A stretch of DNA of 64,000 nucleotides, taken from assembly GCA_028023455.1 (NCBI GenBank), contig JAQFVV010012405.1, positions 5,045,334-5,109,333 of the forward strand, in the 5' to 3' direction. Within the stretch, counting starts at the first letter, position 1; each line of letters opens with the position of its first letter. This stretch comes from Epiperipatus broadwayi (Eukaryota > Onychophora > Udeonychophora > Euonychophora > Peripatidae). The notes beneath the pieces were generated by a model that saw only the letters and a program-made list of their open reading frames with translations, searched no databases and was not told where the DNA came from. Shown piece by piece: positions 24,909 to 35,295 of this stretch. Position numbers and translations under genes: made by a program.

Positions 24909-25760
24909 TTAATAAATCAAACTCCCTAAAACTTCACTTCCTTGTTTTCCTAAATGCAACCCATCTTTCCTATATAACTCTCTCTTTCCAATAAAACAAT
25001 CCCACACATCCACAAACATAACATTATTTCTCTCACACAATTTTTTTAATATCTCATTTATAGAACATGCCCTATCTAACAAATAACTCTTATCAAACCT
25101 TGGTAATAATCCAACTATTCCTACTCTTCCTTTAATCATAATCAAATTCCTAATCAAATCTACATACTCATCCATTATTCTCTCTGATGATTCTAATAAA
25201 TTATTAGTCCCCACCATAACATATACATCTATACTACCATGTTTTTTAACTTTATCTGCTACATCCCTATTTCTAGCTCCAGGCAAACATACTCTTACAT
25301 ACCTACTTCTATTTTCCCTTGCAATTATATCCCCGCATTCTCTAATTAGTGAATCTCCTATCAATACTGTTTCATAATCTACTTTTTCTGCTCCATCCAT
25401 AACATTTTCTAATACCTTCTGGTCTTCCTTATCGATTTCTTCCTTATCATTCCTACTCAATAATTCCTTTATCTCCTCACATTTTATCTCTAATGATTTT
25501 AATTTTACTTCTACATCCTTCAGTTTTTCCTCTATCTTATTTATTCTTTGACTAATCATCTCCATTACACTACTACTTTCTCCACCCACTATTCTTCGAC
25601 TATCTATACTTTGAAAACACTTTCTCACCTCTTTTATCATATTAATACACTGACTGCATAACCATAAACCTTTTACATCCTTCCTAGTCTTATTTAAACA
25701 TTTCAAGTAAAAAACAAGTGACTGATTGCAGCGCCATCTGTGAATTATCACACGTTGCAT
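24909..25760 (-). CDS. LINE ORF1 protein with GDSL/SGNH esterase domain
   Basis: 283 aa. Residues 1-40 hold Cys pairs (LWLCSQC) that look like the end of a PHD/zinc-finger-like module whose front may be lost. Residues ~65-105 are a charged, heptad-like coiled coil (INKIEEKLKDVEVKLKSLEI). From ~130 an SGNH hydrolase domain follows: block I GDSL with the nucleophile Ser (VLIGDSLIRE), a GTNN box (VMVGTNNLLE) and the catalytic Asp/His pair DGLHL near residue 268. In CR1-type LINEs such esterases act with the ORF1 RNA-binding protein in the ribonucleoprotein; the substrate is unknown. An in-frame TAG lies about 15 bases upstream of the chosen ATG, so this start is supported, though a 5'-truncated copy would look the same. 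The frame is intact while the downstream ORF2 is broken. Confidence 0.85.
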   Translation of the reverse strand: MQRVIIHRWRCNQSLVFYLKCLNKTRKDVKGLWLCSQCINMIKEVRKCFQSIDSRRIVGGESSSVMEMISQRINKIEEKLKDVEVKLKSLEIKCEEIKELLSRNDKEEIDKEDQKVLENVMDGAEKVDYETVLIGDSLIRECGDIIARENRSRYVRVCLPGARNRDVADKVKKHGSIDVYVMVGTNNLLESSERIMDEYVDLIRNLIMIKGRVGIVGLLPRFDKSYLLDRACSINEILKKLCERNNVMFVDVWDCFIGKRELYRKDGLHLGKQGSEVLGSLIY

Positions 25761-25769
25761 AGCAACATA

Positions 25770-26775
25770 GTTTAGCTATTCACCACAAAAATTTAAAATG
25801 CTAGCAAGATTCAAACCCATGAGTCACAATATCAAATAGTTTGCATGACTTTGTGATGGCAGGAAGAGTACTGAAGGCTATCTCTATCACCTTTCATGTC
25901 ATAAACCATGATCCACACACATTTGTCACTATATAATGTGTATTGATTTAGAGATGGCACTGCAGGCAGCTTGGAAAAGTAAACTACCCATCATTTTACT
26001 GGGGCACATCTATGTGTGTGTTAAAAATATTGCAATATGGTTCAACTTCCATCACTGAAACAAATATAAAAAATGCAGCAGGACTGCTGGCTATGTGGTT
26101 CTAATAAATGTTCTTATTAGTAGATTTGATAATAGTTGAAAATTTACTTCTTCATTGCGCCTTTCACAATGCTTTTTATTCAATTAAAATATCTGAAAAT
26201 TTTAATTGTGTAGCAGACTTCTTTAGAGCTGTAAAATACAGTTGCATTATATTGGTTTATTTCTAAAGAATTTTATTAGAAATTTATTTAATATAAGCAA
26301 TTCAAGAATATTTAACATCTAAGCAACATGTATTAAGATCCAAGAATATGGCTATCATTTACTTTTCTTTAGCAGCTGTTTATAATTGAGTATTCTTCAA
26401 AAAATAAAAAATAAAGATGGACTATAAACTATATTATAGGCTGATCCCTTAATTTCCATATTTGATAACTTGTTTTTAAAATAGAATTTATTGGTCAATT
26501 AGAAATACAATATGAATACAATGTTTTTTTTTATGGATATTCAGCATTGCTGTCTATGGCTAATCTTGTGTTTAAACATTATTCATAATTGAGAGTTCTT
26601 GGATTTTTTGGGGAAGTGGAATGTTAAGGTTTTAGGCAACTGGTAAATTGCCCAGGTATCATTAAATATTCCCATGGGAACTACTACTCAGTCTCGTCTT
26701 AATTTTCTCTATGATCTTACAAAATGTAGAGATTAAATCACAGTTATTATTTTTGAAGATTATCACTATGATAAA
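25770..26775. other. AT-rich DNA, nothing recognised
   Basis: No open frame or repeat family was identified in this stretch next to the LINE 5' end. Confidence 0.4.
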
Positions 26776-26779
26776 ACAA

Positions 26780-26905
26780 TATTTAAATGGCTTTATTGCT
26801 CAAGAGTTCATAAGATGTTCAAGCATCAAAGTGCCAGAAATGGAATCAATCTGAGGATCTACAGTCCAGAGACTTACACTCTACCATTGTATTAAACAGT
26901 ACAAA
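26780..26905 (-). mobile_element. tRNA-derived SINE S3 (minus strand)
   Basis: Read on the minus strand: near-consensus A box TAATACAATGG, then a B box AGATTGATTCC about 40 bp on, then GCTTGAACATCTTATGAACT and CTTGAGCAATAAAGCCATTT. Head and tail match the copy at 50070-50195, and the tail matches 11735-11865. Confidence 0.75.
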
Positions 26906-26909
26906 ACAT

Positions 26910-27997
26910 GATGACAACATACTCCATCACTTGACATGTTAGATGTAGGAGTAATACACTGGATGCTGCAAGACTGCTGCTATAAAACCATTCTTTTTCA
27001 CATAAAAAAACTATCAAAAGTTTTAAACAGATCTACATTCTTAAGTTAATATACATTCACATCAAATATTGCTAAATATTCCAACCTTGACAGATTTGAT
27101 GTTTTTTAATATAGATTATGATACAAAATAAATACCAGTCTTTCAAAATTGGCCTGCTCATTACAATATATAAATTATTTTCCACATACTTATTTTTTTT
27201 GTTTTACTGCATATCCACAAATATGTCAATTCTTTCACTAATGTTTTGATTATACACTATGGTAATTTTTATGATCTATGTTTTTTTAGGGTTTTTCCAG
27301 TTATTTTTAATTTAATTTAGTGGAACTATTGGGGAAAAGAAGAGATCTTAAAAATAATCATAGAATATGATCAGACAGAAGAAAACGGAAGAAAACGGAA
27401 TATACCTTTTTCTTTTTCGTTTTTTATGTTGTACTAATCCTTCGAATTCGAATTTGAATATGATCAGAATATAGTTGGTGCTATATGATAATATATCTAC
27501 ATAATATCAATAACATCTAACATTACAATAATTTCAACAATGGCACTTTGTGAAACAAACATGCCTGATTAAAGTAGAATGGCTAAAAGGTCAACCCTAA
27601 AAGTTCAACCTCTTACCTGCAGGCTGAAAAGTTATTATGTATATTGACAATCAGATCTATTTAAAGAAGAAGCATGAAACAAAGTAGAGATCTTAATTAC
27701 TATAAATAAACACAGTCAACTAATGTATACACAAAAAAATTAATAGAGTAGTCATTTTAAACTTTGTAAACTTCTCAAGACAAATATATAAGAAATAGAA
27801 CCAGTTGCTAGTTGAAATTTAAATGTAGAATATCACTAAATTTTAGCATTACAATAATTTCAGTAGCCCTATCTTGTAAAACAAACATAATATTTGATTA
27901 ATATATATATATATATCATTAAAAAACCAGTTAACACTTAGTCAATCCCAATATCAATAACAATCAACAATTTCAAACTGTTGTCAAGGCAACCTCA

Positions 27998-28000
<3 letters not shown>
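26910..28000. other. AT-rich DNA, nothing recognised
   Basis: Only short internal similarities (AACATCTAACATTACAATAA versus TTTTAGCATTACAATAATTT near 27510 and 27840) were noted. Confidence 0.4.
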
Positions 28001-28002
<2 letters not shown>

Positions 28003-28084
<82 letters not shown>

Positions 28085-28097
28085 TAGAGAGAGAGAA
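28003..28097. repeat. (TA)n microsatellite followed by (GA)n
   Basis: A pure TA run covers about 28003-28075 and is followed by a GA-rich stretch to about 28097. Confidence 0.97.
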
Positions 28098-28344
28098 GTT
28101 TTATATTAAAGCAAAGATTTTTCACAGGTCAGATGTAAATTAAATATCTGGGTACATCTATGTATAATTTATTTGAAAATATATATAAAAACTAACATTT
28201 TCATCAGGTCAAACTGGTCATCAAATAAGTAATGAATATTATAATATAATTGTAGAGGTACTATAAACACTGGCATATAACAATAATGAACATTATATTA
28301 ATAGATTATAGAAATAATAATTATGAAAAATTTAGATTAATGAG

Positions 28345-28700
28345 TTGTTTTTTTTAAATCCAAATCTGAAGATAATTTGCATGTATCATCACATATGTAA
28401 TTACAATCTGGTCTTTTAAAGATCTCAATAACTTCTCTAATCTGACATTGTTGGAGAATGTCATATCTGATAGTATTCTTGTATTAGAAAAATCAATACT
28501 ATGACCTGTTCTATAGCATGATGAGATTAGTGCTGATGATGAGTAATTTTTAACTGCATTAATACATTCATCTCTTCTAGCATAAATGTGATGATTACTC
28601 ATACCTAACAAGGAAGCTTTACAAATGTTACATGGAATTTTATAAACTCTATGTTCTTCAATAGGAATTGAGTCTTTTAGACTTGGTTATAATGCTATTA
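28345..28700 (-). pseudogene. GIY-YIG-type endonuclease fragment, probably Penelope-like element
   Basis: Upstream of the frame 28611-28354 (85 aa, minus) the sequence reads EEHRVYKIPCNICKASLLGM, which resembles the degenerate GIY-YIG start V-Y-x-I-P-C-x-x-C-x-x-x-Y-x-G. It continues with YARRDECINAVKN, SSALISSCYRTGHSIDFSN and RLEKLLRSLK, matching the later R-x-x-E-H, S-A-x-x-x-H-x-x-x-x-H-x-I-D-F and E-x-x-x-I pattern. Such domains sit at the C-terminus of Penelope-like RTs. The Y-x-G is altered (LLGM) and the upstream RT was not found, so this is an isolated, inactive fragment. The Penelope assignment is an inference; GIY-YIG domains occur in other elements too. Confidence 0.55.
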
Positions 28701-29039
28701 ATTTTTTAATAAGTGGTATTTGTTGTTTTTATATTATTATGTCTTAGAATACATCCAATATTGTCTGTCATACAAAAATAATATTTCATTTATTGACAAG
28801 TTTTATATTTATGGATATGAATTTGAAAATCATTAGGTTCATATAAAACAAAATTTAAAAAAAGTGAAATAACTTATATATATAATATAAATGAAATTGT
28901 TAATAAATTTTGCCAGAAAGTTTATGATGATAAAATTTTAGCTCTACTTATATGTTTAATTACTTCCAACTTCTAACATTGAATATTGAATGTCTTTAAA
29001 AAATATTTTAAACTTTATTTAAATTTTCCAATTAAATTC

Positions 29040-29195
29040 AAATGTTAGTAATTATAAACACAGGTTAGTATATATACTACATTTTGAGTGGTATTACTAT
29101 GGCAGTACCAGCATTGGAATCAAACTCCATCTTTAGATTATTGAATTTTAAATTAATGCTGTAATCAATAGAGTATTCAAAACATTGAAAACACT
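29040..29195 (-). mobile_element. tRNA-derived SINE S2, degraded copy
   Basis: On the minus strand TTGATTACAGCATTAATTT, AAAATTCAATAATCTAAAG and GAGTTTGATTCCAATGCTGG correspond to the head and B box of the S2 pair at 7.6-8.2 kb; ACTCAAAATG and TTAGTAATTATAAACACAGG mark the decayed body. Confidence 0.5.
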
Positions 29196-29329
29196 TTTCA
29201 GAATATATACAGTACTTACAAGAATAATGTGATTATCAATGTAATGTAAACACACATAGGCAAGAATATGAACTTCTGTTTTTGATTTAAATCAGTTCAA
29301 ATTAAAAAAATTATTAGTAAACATCAAAT

Positions 29330-29760
29330 TGTCTATAAGCAGTTTCGAAGATCATCATAAAAATGTCCAAAAATAAAAAAAGTTGGAGCAAGTACACATC
29401 CTTGTATAACACCAGTTTTAGCTTCAAAATCCCAAATTTTATACCACTATTTATATGTGGCACATACTTGCTGTAATCATGTAATAGCCACAAAATGTAA
29501 ATAAATTTTTATGGGCAATAAGTTACATTCTCACAGTGATCTAATGAATCAAATACTTTTATCACATTAATAAAACTGATATCAATCATGCCTTTCTTTG
29601 CTAATGACATTCTTTTTGCATTAGACTGATGACAAAGTTAGATCCACAATGCTTCTTGATTACTTAAACCCAAACAAAGTCTCTAGTAGTAACTTCTCTA
29701 GAACTGGTAACAGCAGTCTGAATAAAATAGTTGAAATAATTTTCTCTGTAGCATAAAACA
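29330..29760 (-). pseudogene. LINE reverse-transcriptase relic
   Basis: With frameshifts, the minus strand shows ISFINVIKVFDSLDH near 29570-29530, resembling the RT box F-I-D-F-x-K-A-F-D-S, and downstream (to about 29380) FGILKLKLVLYKDVYLL, resembling F-x-V-x-x-G-V-x-Q-G-C-x-L. Stops are frequent. No catalytic FADD block was found. A dead LINE of a different family from the 21-26 kb element is the best explanation; match is by pattern only. Confidence 0.4.
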
Positions 29761-30164
29761 ATGACATTACATCACATTTATTCCAGCCTTTTCTATTCAC
29801 TTCAAACTAGAGCATTTAGAACATCATTACTATCAGATGGCAAAACTTCATAGGTTCATATTTAAAGTTAGTACTATGTTATATTACAAAATTTGTTGCT
29901 TATGTATTAGACCTGCTTTCCATGTTTTTATGGAAGAATGCCATAGTTGTCACTTTTTAATATGGCATTCTGCCATTGCAAACATTCACCTCCCCTCTGG
30001 AGAAAGATATGGCATTCTGCCATTACAAACCCAGGCCACATATCTAATATATAAGTAACCAAAATTTCTTTAACAATTCCACCAAAAACTGCCAACATTA
30101 ACTATTAAAAGTGTGGACTGAAAACTTATTTTCAAATGTGTCATTTATTCAAAAAAATAAAAAC

Positions 30165-30505
30165 ATCGGTAGTTGTGGGGATAGTGTACTTCCACCACTA
30201 GAGGTGCTGTTTCTGCATAAACATGCAGAAGTATCCACAGTAGGGGCCAAAAGCAGCAATGCTTGTTCCAGACACTAGGTGATGCTTTTCACCCGCATAA
30301 GCACAGGAACATTCCACCAGCGAGCTGGCACCAAAGCTGCCTGCTTGGGAGAGCTGGTTGTCATGCGTAAGACCATTTAGCTTACATCATCTGCTACCAG
30401 CAACTACCAAGATTCTAGCCTACTACATGGTGCTGTTTCTCCACTATGCTATGCCTGAAAAAACTGCGCACTCTAACCACAATATTATTGCAAGCTTAAC
30501 GGCTA
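30165..30505. other. GC-richer patch of unknown nature
   Basis: This ~340-bp stretch is close to balanced base composition by eye, unlike its AT-rich surroundings, and contains CCACTAGAGGTGCTGTTTC, CCACCAGCGAGCTGGCACC and GTGCTGTTTCTCCACTATGC. No long open frame, tRNA or recognised repeat was seen. It may be an exon or untranslated part of a host transcript, or an unrecognised transposon. Confidence 0.4.
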
Positions 30506-30580
30506 TGCACATATTACTTAACAGATAGATAGCATATAATTAAAAGGTGTGAATAATCTAGAAGCTACAACTATTTAAAT

Positions 30581-30718
30581 CTGCTTTGGCAAGTAATATT
30601 GTTACATTCCATTTCACATAAGTCCATGTATTTTTACATTCATTTTCTGCTTTGGCAAGTAATATTGTTACATTCCATTTCACCATCAGATAAGTCCATG
30701 TATTTTTACATTCATTTT
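30581..30718. repeat. Two-copy tandem duplication, unit about 66-72 bp
   Basis: CTGCTTTGGCAAGTAATATT starts both units (30581 and 30647); both end AAGTCCATGTATTTTTACAT plus TCATTTT. Unit 2 has a 6-bp insertion (CATCAG-like). Recent local duplication. Confidence 0.9.
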
Positions 30719-30719
30719 T

Positions 30720-31610
30720 TTTAAAAATTGATCTTTTTTATAAAATTATTAATAATGTAGTCATGTGATTTTTTGTATTATTATTTAAAAATTGATCCAA
30801 ATAATCTCTCTTTTCAAAACATCATTATTAATAAAATAATTCCATCTATTATTTAATAGGACTGTGATATTGTTTTTTAGGTTCATATATTACTTTCAAC
30901 ACACCAGAAAGACTTTAAATACCAGTCAGCAATGGGCCTGTATCACCTTTATATTCTTATCCAACCAATTATTTTAATGACTTTTCACCAACCATAAAAC
31001 TTATTTCATTAAATCTATATCATTATAAAAATCCATATTCATTTTATTACTTGGTGAAGCAGAGATTACTGTTTTTTTATTTAAAAAAAATAATTTACTA
31101 ATAATACAATCATTACTAGTAAATGAGCCAGATTTTTTTTTTTCAGTGAATACCAACACAGACACTTAAATATTCATAATACACTCTTTAAGAGGACTCC
31201 ATGTCTCAGAAATATGATCTGCTTAAAATCTAACAAGTTCAATCTTTAACAACTGTTGAAAGTTAACATAAGCAGTTGCTATTTATGTTAACTTCTGTAA
31301 TATTATTTTTTTTACCATTACATTTGAAACAGAGCCTATTTTTAATGTCACCATTATTTACATCTTAAAGCATATTAATTTATAATATGTTCAATAATAT
31401 GTAGTCATTTTTTATATTTAGATTTATAACTATAAAATAATCCTTAAGATCATATTATTCTGAGTATAGTGGCATCCAAATTTCTTGACAGTGAATTTCC
31501 TTTCTAAACAACATATGTTTATTAGTCAATTCATTTGCTATGCAAAATCTCAATAACAAAAGTTGTGGTCATAGACTCAATACTAATATTTTCAATGAAT
31601 TTAAGCTTTG
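30720..31610. other. AT-rich DNA, nothing recognised
   Basis: No motif-bearing frame or repeat was seen. Confidence 0.4.
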
Positions 31611-31611
31611 A

Positions 31612-31715
31612 TTTCACAATTATAACAACACGTTGCTGCATTAAAGGCCTCTAAAATATTTTGTTTCACAATTATAACAACACGTTGCTGCATTAAAGGC
31701 CTCTAAAATATTTTG
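31612..31715. repeat. Perfect 52-bp tandem duplication
   Basis: Positions 31612-31663 and 31664-31715 appear identical over 52 bp (both contain ACACGTTGCTGCATTAAAGG). The lack of differences points to a very recent event or an assembly artefact. Confidence 0.9.
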
Positions 31716-31939
31716 TTTTTGTTTTTTTAATGATATTAATCAAATAGCAATAATCCAATTGCATTATTTAACAAGGTATAAAAGTTTTTTTCTTTTTAAT
31801 GATGCTCAAAAAGACTTGTTTCCTTAAAAGAAATCCATATATCAGAAGCATGATTTAAATGTAATATGGATACACAATGACTGATAGAATTGGTATAGAT
31901 ATTACTGCATAAAACAAATAGCATTAGGCTTTCACTGAC

Positions 31940-32471
31940 TGGACTATCTGCAATAAAGTGTAGGGATCGATAACGTGATTTTAGAATATCGGTACTCTAG
32001 AAAATAACTGTAGTGAAAAAACCCGGATGTAGATAGGAAAAAGGTATGACAGGAAGGTAGAGTAGTAGTAAAAAAGATGGCTGGATGTCAAACTATAAAA
32101 TGAAGCAAGTTATAATTTTTCTAAGCAATAGATATTTAGAGACTGTGAGATGAGAGAGAAGCATTAGTTTAAAGCCAGGAATAGCTACTAGGATGTAATA
32201 GAACCTGAAGTTTATGTACAGTATAAAGTCTTAGGAATAAGTGACATTTGTATCTCGGAACGACACTGGTAATAATTAAGCAGAGACTGTTTTAACATAT
32301 AGTATATAATTATTGTGTTTAAGATTTTGTAAATAAAACAATTAAACTAATCATATAAATGACTATTTAATTGTGTGAAACTTACGGAAATGCACATACA
32401 GCAGGTAAACAAAGAATTTGAAATATAGCTTGACAAAACCTATAGAAAGTTCGTAATCCCTGTATACAGCA
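31940..32471 (+). repeat. 5' LTR of the Gypsy element
   Basis: 532 bp starting TGGACTATCTGCAATAAAGT and ending CTGTATACAGCA (TG...CA ends). It is preceded by CTGAC. It matches 36717-37251 along its whole length. Confidence 0.95.
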
Positions 32472-32492
32472 GAATGGTGCAGATCAACTAAA
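32472..32492 (+). promoter_or_regulatory. Putative primer-binding site
   Basis: TGGTGCAGATCAAC begins 3 bp after the LTR (32475). A TGG start next to the LTR is usual for a tRNA primer site; I did not identify which tRNA it matches. Confidence 0.5.
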
Positions 32493-32741
32493 AAAAAAAA
32501 ATGGCAGGCAAAATCAAAAACCAAAGAGCAAAAAAATTAATAGCTATGTATTGAATGGTTAAAATATCCAATTAGTGAATATTTAAAGAACAATGGTGAA
32601 AAATAAAAATAAAATAGTGAAACGGTGTAAAAATATGGAATATTGTTTAGTGGGATAAAAATACAAGAATATTGTGTAACTGTATAAAAATACGAGAATA
32701 TTGTTTAACTGTGTAAAAAAAAAATACGGGAATACAAACAA

Positions 32742-33475
32742 AATGGCGATGTTGAATAGTAATATCTGTGAATTCAATATTAAAGATATGATGAATTGGA
32801 AAGCATACATCAAATACTTAGAATGCTATATGCTAGTGAATAAAGTTGATGAAAACAAACAAAAAGTAGCTATGCTATTGTTATTAGCATGAAAGGACAT
32901 TTTCCAAATTGTGAAACAGTTATGTGAGCCAAAAATCCTGGAAGATACAGCATATGAAGAAGTAAAAGTGAAGCTAAATATCTATTTCCAGCCAGCAACA
33001 TCCAAATAGATATCTCATCTGTGTTTTAGGATGAGACAGCAATTACCGAGAGAACACTATACTGATTATGATATAGCACTAAGAGCACTCACTAAGCAAT
33101 GTCAATTTGGATCTGAAATAGATGATATGCTACTAGACCAATTACTTTACGGAATGCAAGACCACAATCTGAGAAAGACCTTGTTAAGTGAAGCCGAACT
33201 TAAATTATAAGTTGGCTTTAACAAAATGTGTGGCACATGAAGTGATTGGGGAAGAAGCAGCAGAATTCCAGCCATCAGTAAAAACTGAAAGTAACACAAT
33301 AGCTGTGTACAAAACAGAAGCAACAGAAGCTAATAGGACTACAATAAATAAAAAAATGACATGTTATTGTTGCGGTGACAAAAGCCACATTAAGAAAGTA
33401 TGTAGATACAAAACTGAAAAATGTACAAAAATACAAAATGAAAGGACATTTAGCCAGAGTTTGTAAAAATAAGGA
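32742..33475 (+). pseudogene. Gypsy gag remnant with CCHC zinc knuckle
   Basis: Gag would bind and package element RNA. The start frame 32742-32892 begins at the ATG after the leader (MAMLNSNICEFNIKDMMNW), is interrupted by a TGA at 32890-32892 and another stop near 33007, and continues in the same theme (MRQQLPREHYTDYDIALRAL; LLYGMQDHNLRKTLL). A frameshift near 33200 leads to the frame 33188-33466, which contains CYCCGDKSHIKKVC, a Cys-x2-Cys-x4-His-x4-Cys nucleocapsid knuckle. The region is short of the usual second knuckle, or that is degraded (a further Cys/His-rich stretch CTKIQNERTF ... CKNKDQCHNS is frameshifted). Confidence 0.8.
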
Positions 33476-33559
33476 CCAATGTCATAATTCCAGCCAAATC
33501 CGAACTTTAAATCGTGGGGTGGCAGCTATGACAAAAAGAAGTATATAAATAAAATTGAA

Positions 33560-33907
33560 GATACAGCAGAGGGCCGTATTATGTTAAATGTTACTGTGGG
33601 ATGGAGAAAAACTCAAATGGAAGTAGATAGTGGTGCAGGACTCTCCTTGATATCATATAAAGACTGGATGAAGTTAAACAATGGCAGAAAATGTAAGTAC
33701 ACATTGCAGAGTACAAATGTACTAGCTACAGATGTAAATCGTAATCAGATTGACATCTGTGGAAAGGTGAATATACCAGTGAGTATGAGAGATAAAAATA
33801 CAGTATTACCACTACACATAGTGAGAAAAGACACTAGCCCTTTGTTAGGAAGAAATTGGTTTCATCCATTAGGAATACTGCTTGAAATCATAAGAGAGTA
33901 CATTTAG
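33560..33907 (+). pseudogene. Gypsy aspartic protease domain
   Basis: The open frame 33581-33907 (108 aa) starts within the domain. MEVDSGAGLSLIS carries the catalytic D-S-G-A; LATDVNRNQIDICGKVNIPV is the flap region and SPLLGRNWF the conserved I/L-L-G-R-x-W box near the end. The domain itself looks intact. It would cleave the Gag-Pol polyprotein. The frame is lost at the RT junction (stop 33905-33907). Confidence 0.85.
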
Positions 33908-34825
33908 AAACTGAAGTCAGAATGAAATTTCCAGATCTGATTAAACATGGACTAGCAGAACTAAAAACAAGCCTGGTAGATATTGAAATACTAGGAGAAG
34001 CACAGCCCATTATATGCAAACCATGAAAAGTCCCATTTGCACTAAAACCAAAAATTGAAGAGACCATCAAGGATATGGTGAATAGAGGTGTACTGTCACC
34101 AGTTGAAGAGTCAACATGGAAAACTCCTGTGGTAGCAGCAGTAAAACCAGATGGGAGCATCCAACTCTGTGGAGATTATCACATTACAGTGAATAAGTTC
34201 ATAAATAAAGGGGCATATCCAGTCCCGAGTGTATGCAAAGTATTAGCATCACTGCAGAGGGCAGAATTCTTTTCAAAAATCGATTAAAAGTCAGCCTTTT
34301 ACCAAATACTAATGACTGATAGAACTGCAAAACTTCTGTCTATAAGTACACACCTGGGACTATATAAGTGTAATAAGCTCATATGGAATTACAGTGGCCC
34401 CAAATGTATTCCAAGCAAAGATGGATGGTTTATAGCAGGGTATGGAAGGAGTTATACCTTACATAGATATTTTAGTGACTGCTAAGTCACAAAGAGAATT
34501 GGAGACATGTGTCTTAGATGTGTGTGCCAAGCTGGACAATGTGGGAGCCAGAATAAACCCATCTAAATGCATATGGGCCACAAACGAAATTAATTTCCTA
34601 GGACATGTGATAAATCAAAATGGGAAATATCCAAATCCAGAGAAAGTGAGAGCAGTCAAGAATGCTGCAAAGCCCAAGAATGTTAAGGAATTGCAAACCT
34701 TTTTAGGACTACTCAACTTTTTTGAAAGCTTCCTAAGGGGAAAGTTGCACATCTTGAACCTTTATATGAATTACTGCAGAAAGGACAATGGTGGAATTGG
34801 AACAAGCAACATGATATAGCTTTCC
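33908..34825 (+). pseudogene. Gypsy reverse-transcriptase domain with damaged active site
   Basis: Recognisable blocks: KFPDLIKHGLAELK near the start, VPFALKPKIEETI, MVNRGVLSPVEEST, TPVVAAVKPDGSIQLCGDY, GAYPVPSVCKVLASL, then FFSKID followed by TAA at 34285-34287 and KSAFYQILM. The middle (34300-34440) is frameshifted. In the frame 34442-34819 the catalytic Y-x-D-D box reads PYIDILVTAKS: one Asp codon of the pair is absent. ARINPSKCIWATNEINFLGH and FLGLLNFFESF mark the end of the domain. An earlier TGA interrupts KP-KVPF at 34024-34026. It cannot encode an active enzyme. Confidence 0.88.
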
Positions 34826-35295
34826 AAGGAGCAAAAGAGCAGCTTGTGTCCAATAGAGTATTGATACATTATAACAGAGACCAAGAAGTACTAATTACAA
34901 CTGATGCCTCGGAGTATGGAATGGGTGCAGTAATTTCTCATGTGTTATGGGGGGAACGTCCCATTGCCTATGCCTCAAGAACCTTAACATCTGCAGAACG
35001 AAATTACTGTCAGCTGGTCAAGGAGGTGCTGGCCATAATATTTGTGGTAAAAAAGTTCCATCAATATATATATATATATATATATGGTAGAAAATTCGTG
35101 GTCTATACAGATCACCGCCCATTACTAGGAATTTTGGGACATGACTGTAAAACTCCTGATCATGCTAGCCAATGCATGATTCATTGGATAAATCTGCTAG
35201 TGGCATATGATTATGTATTGAGATACAAACCTGGGCAAGAGATCAGTCATGCTGATGCTTTATTGTGCTTACCAGATGTCAGTGACTCCCCCTAG
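34826..35295 (+). pseudogene. Gypsy RNase H domain with internal TA-repeat expansion
   Basis: The frame 34846-35295 (149 aa) has ITTDASEYGMGAVISH (first catalytic Asp), AYASRTLTSAERNYCQLVKE (with the catalytic Glu), FVVYTDHRPL (third Asp) and AYDYVLRYKPGQEISHADAL (end of domain). Between FHQY and GRKFVVYTDH lies a (TA)n run at 35063-35084 that adds alternating Tyr-Ile residues without breaking the frame. The domain removes RNA from RNA-DNA hybrids during reverse transcription. Confidence 0.88.

Larger units (their letters stand above)
21250..25765 (-). mobile_element. Near-complete non-LTR retrotransposon (CR1/Jockey-group LINE), inactive
   Basis: About 4.5 kb on the minus strand with the order ORF1 (coiled coil plus GDSL esterase), ORF2 (AP-type endonuclease, reverse transcriptase, C-terminal zinc motif) and a 3' tail of short tandem repeats, (ATCAC)n read on the minus strand (21250-21272), with no poly(A). 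A microsatellite-like tail and an esterase in ORF1 are known from the CR1/L2/Jockey superfamily; I cannot name the clade. ORF1 is open, ORF2 carries in-frame stops and frameshifts. The coding strand is strikingly A-rich and the plus strand T- and C-rich. Copies 2 (19090-19587, plus) and 3 (58382-59560, minus) share its 3' end. The exact 5' end is unclear; it may lie just beyond the ORF1 start. Confidence 0.9.

Noticed and set aside
25720-25745. CTCF-like GATGGCGCTGC word near the LINE ORF1 start
   Set aside because: Only half of the motif fits and it sits inside the element's 5' region.
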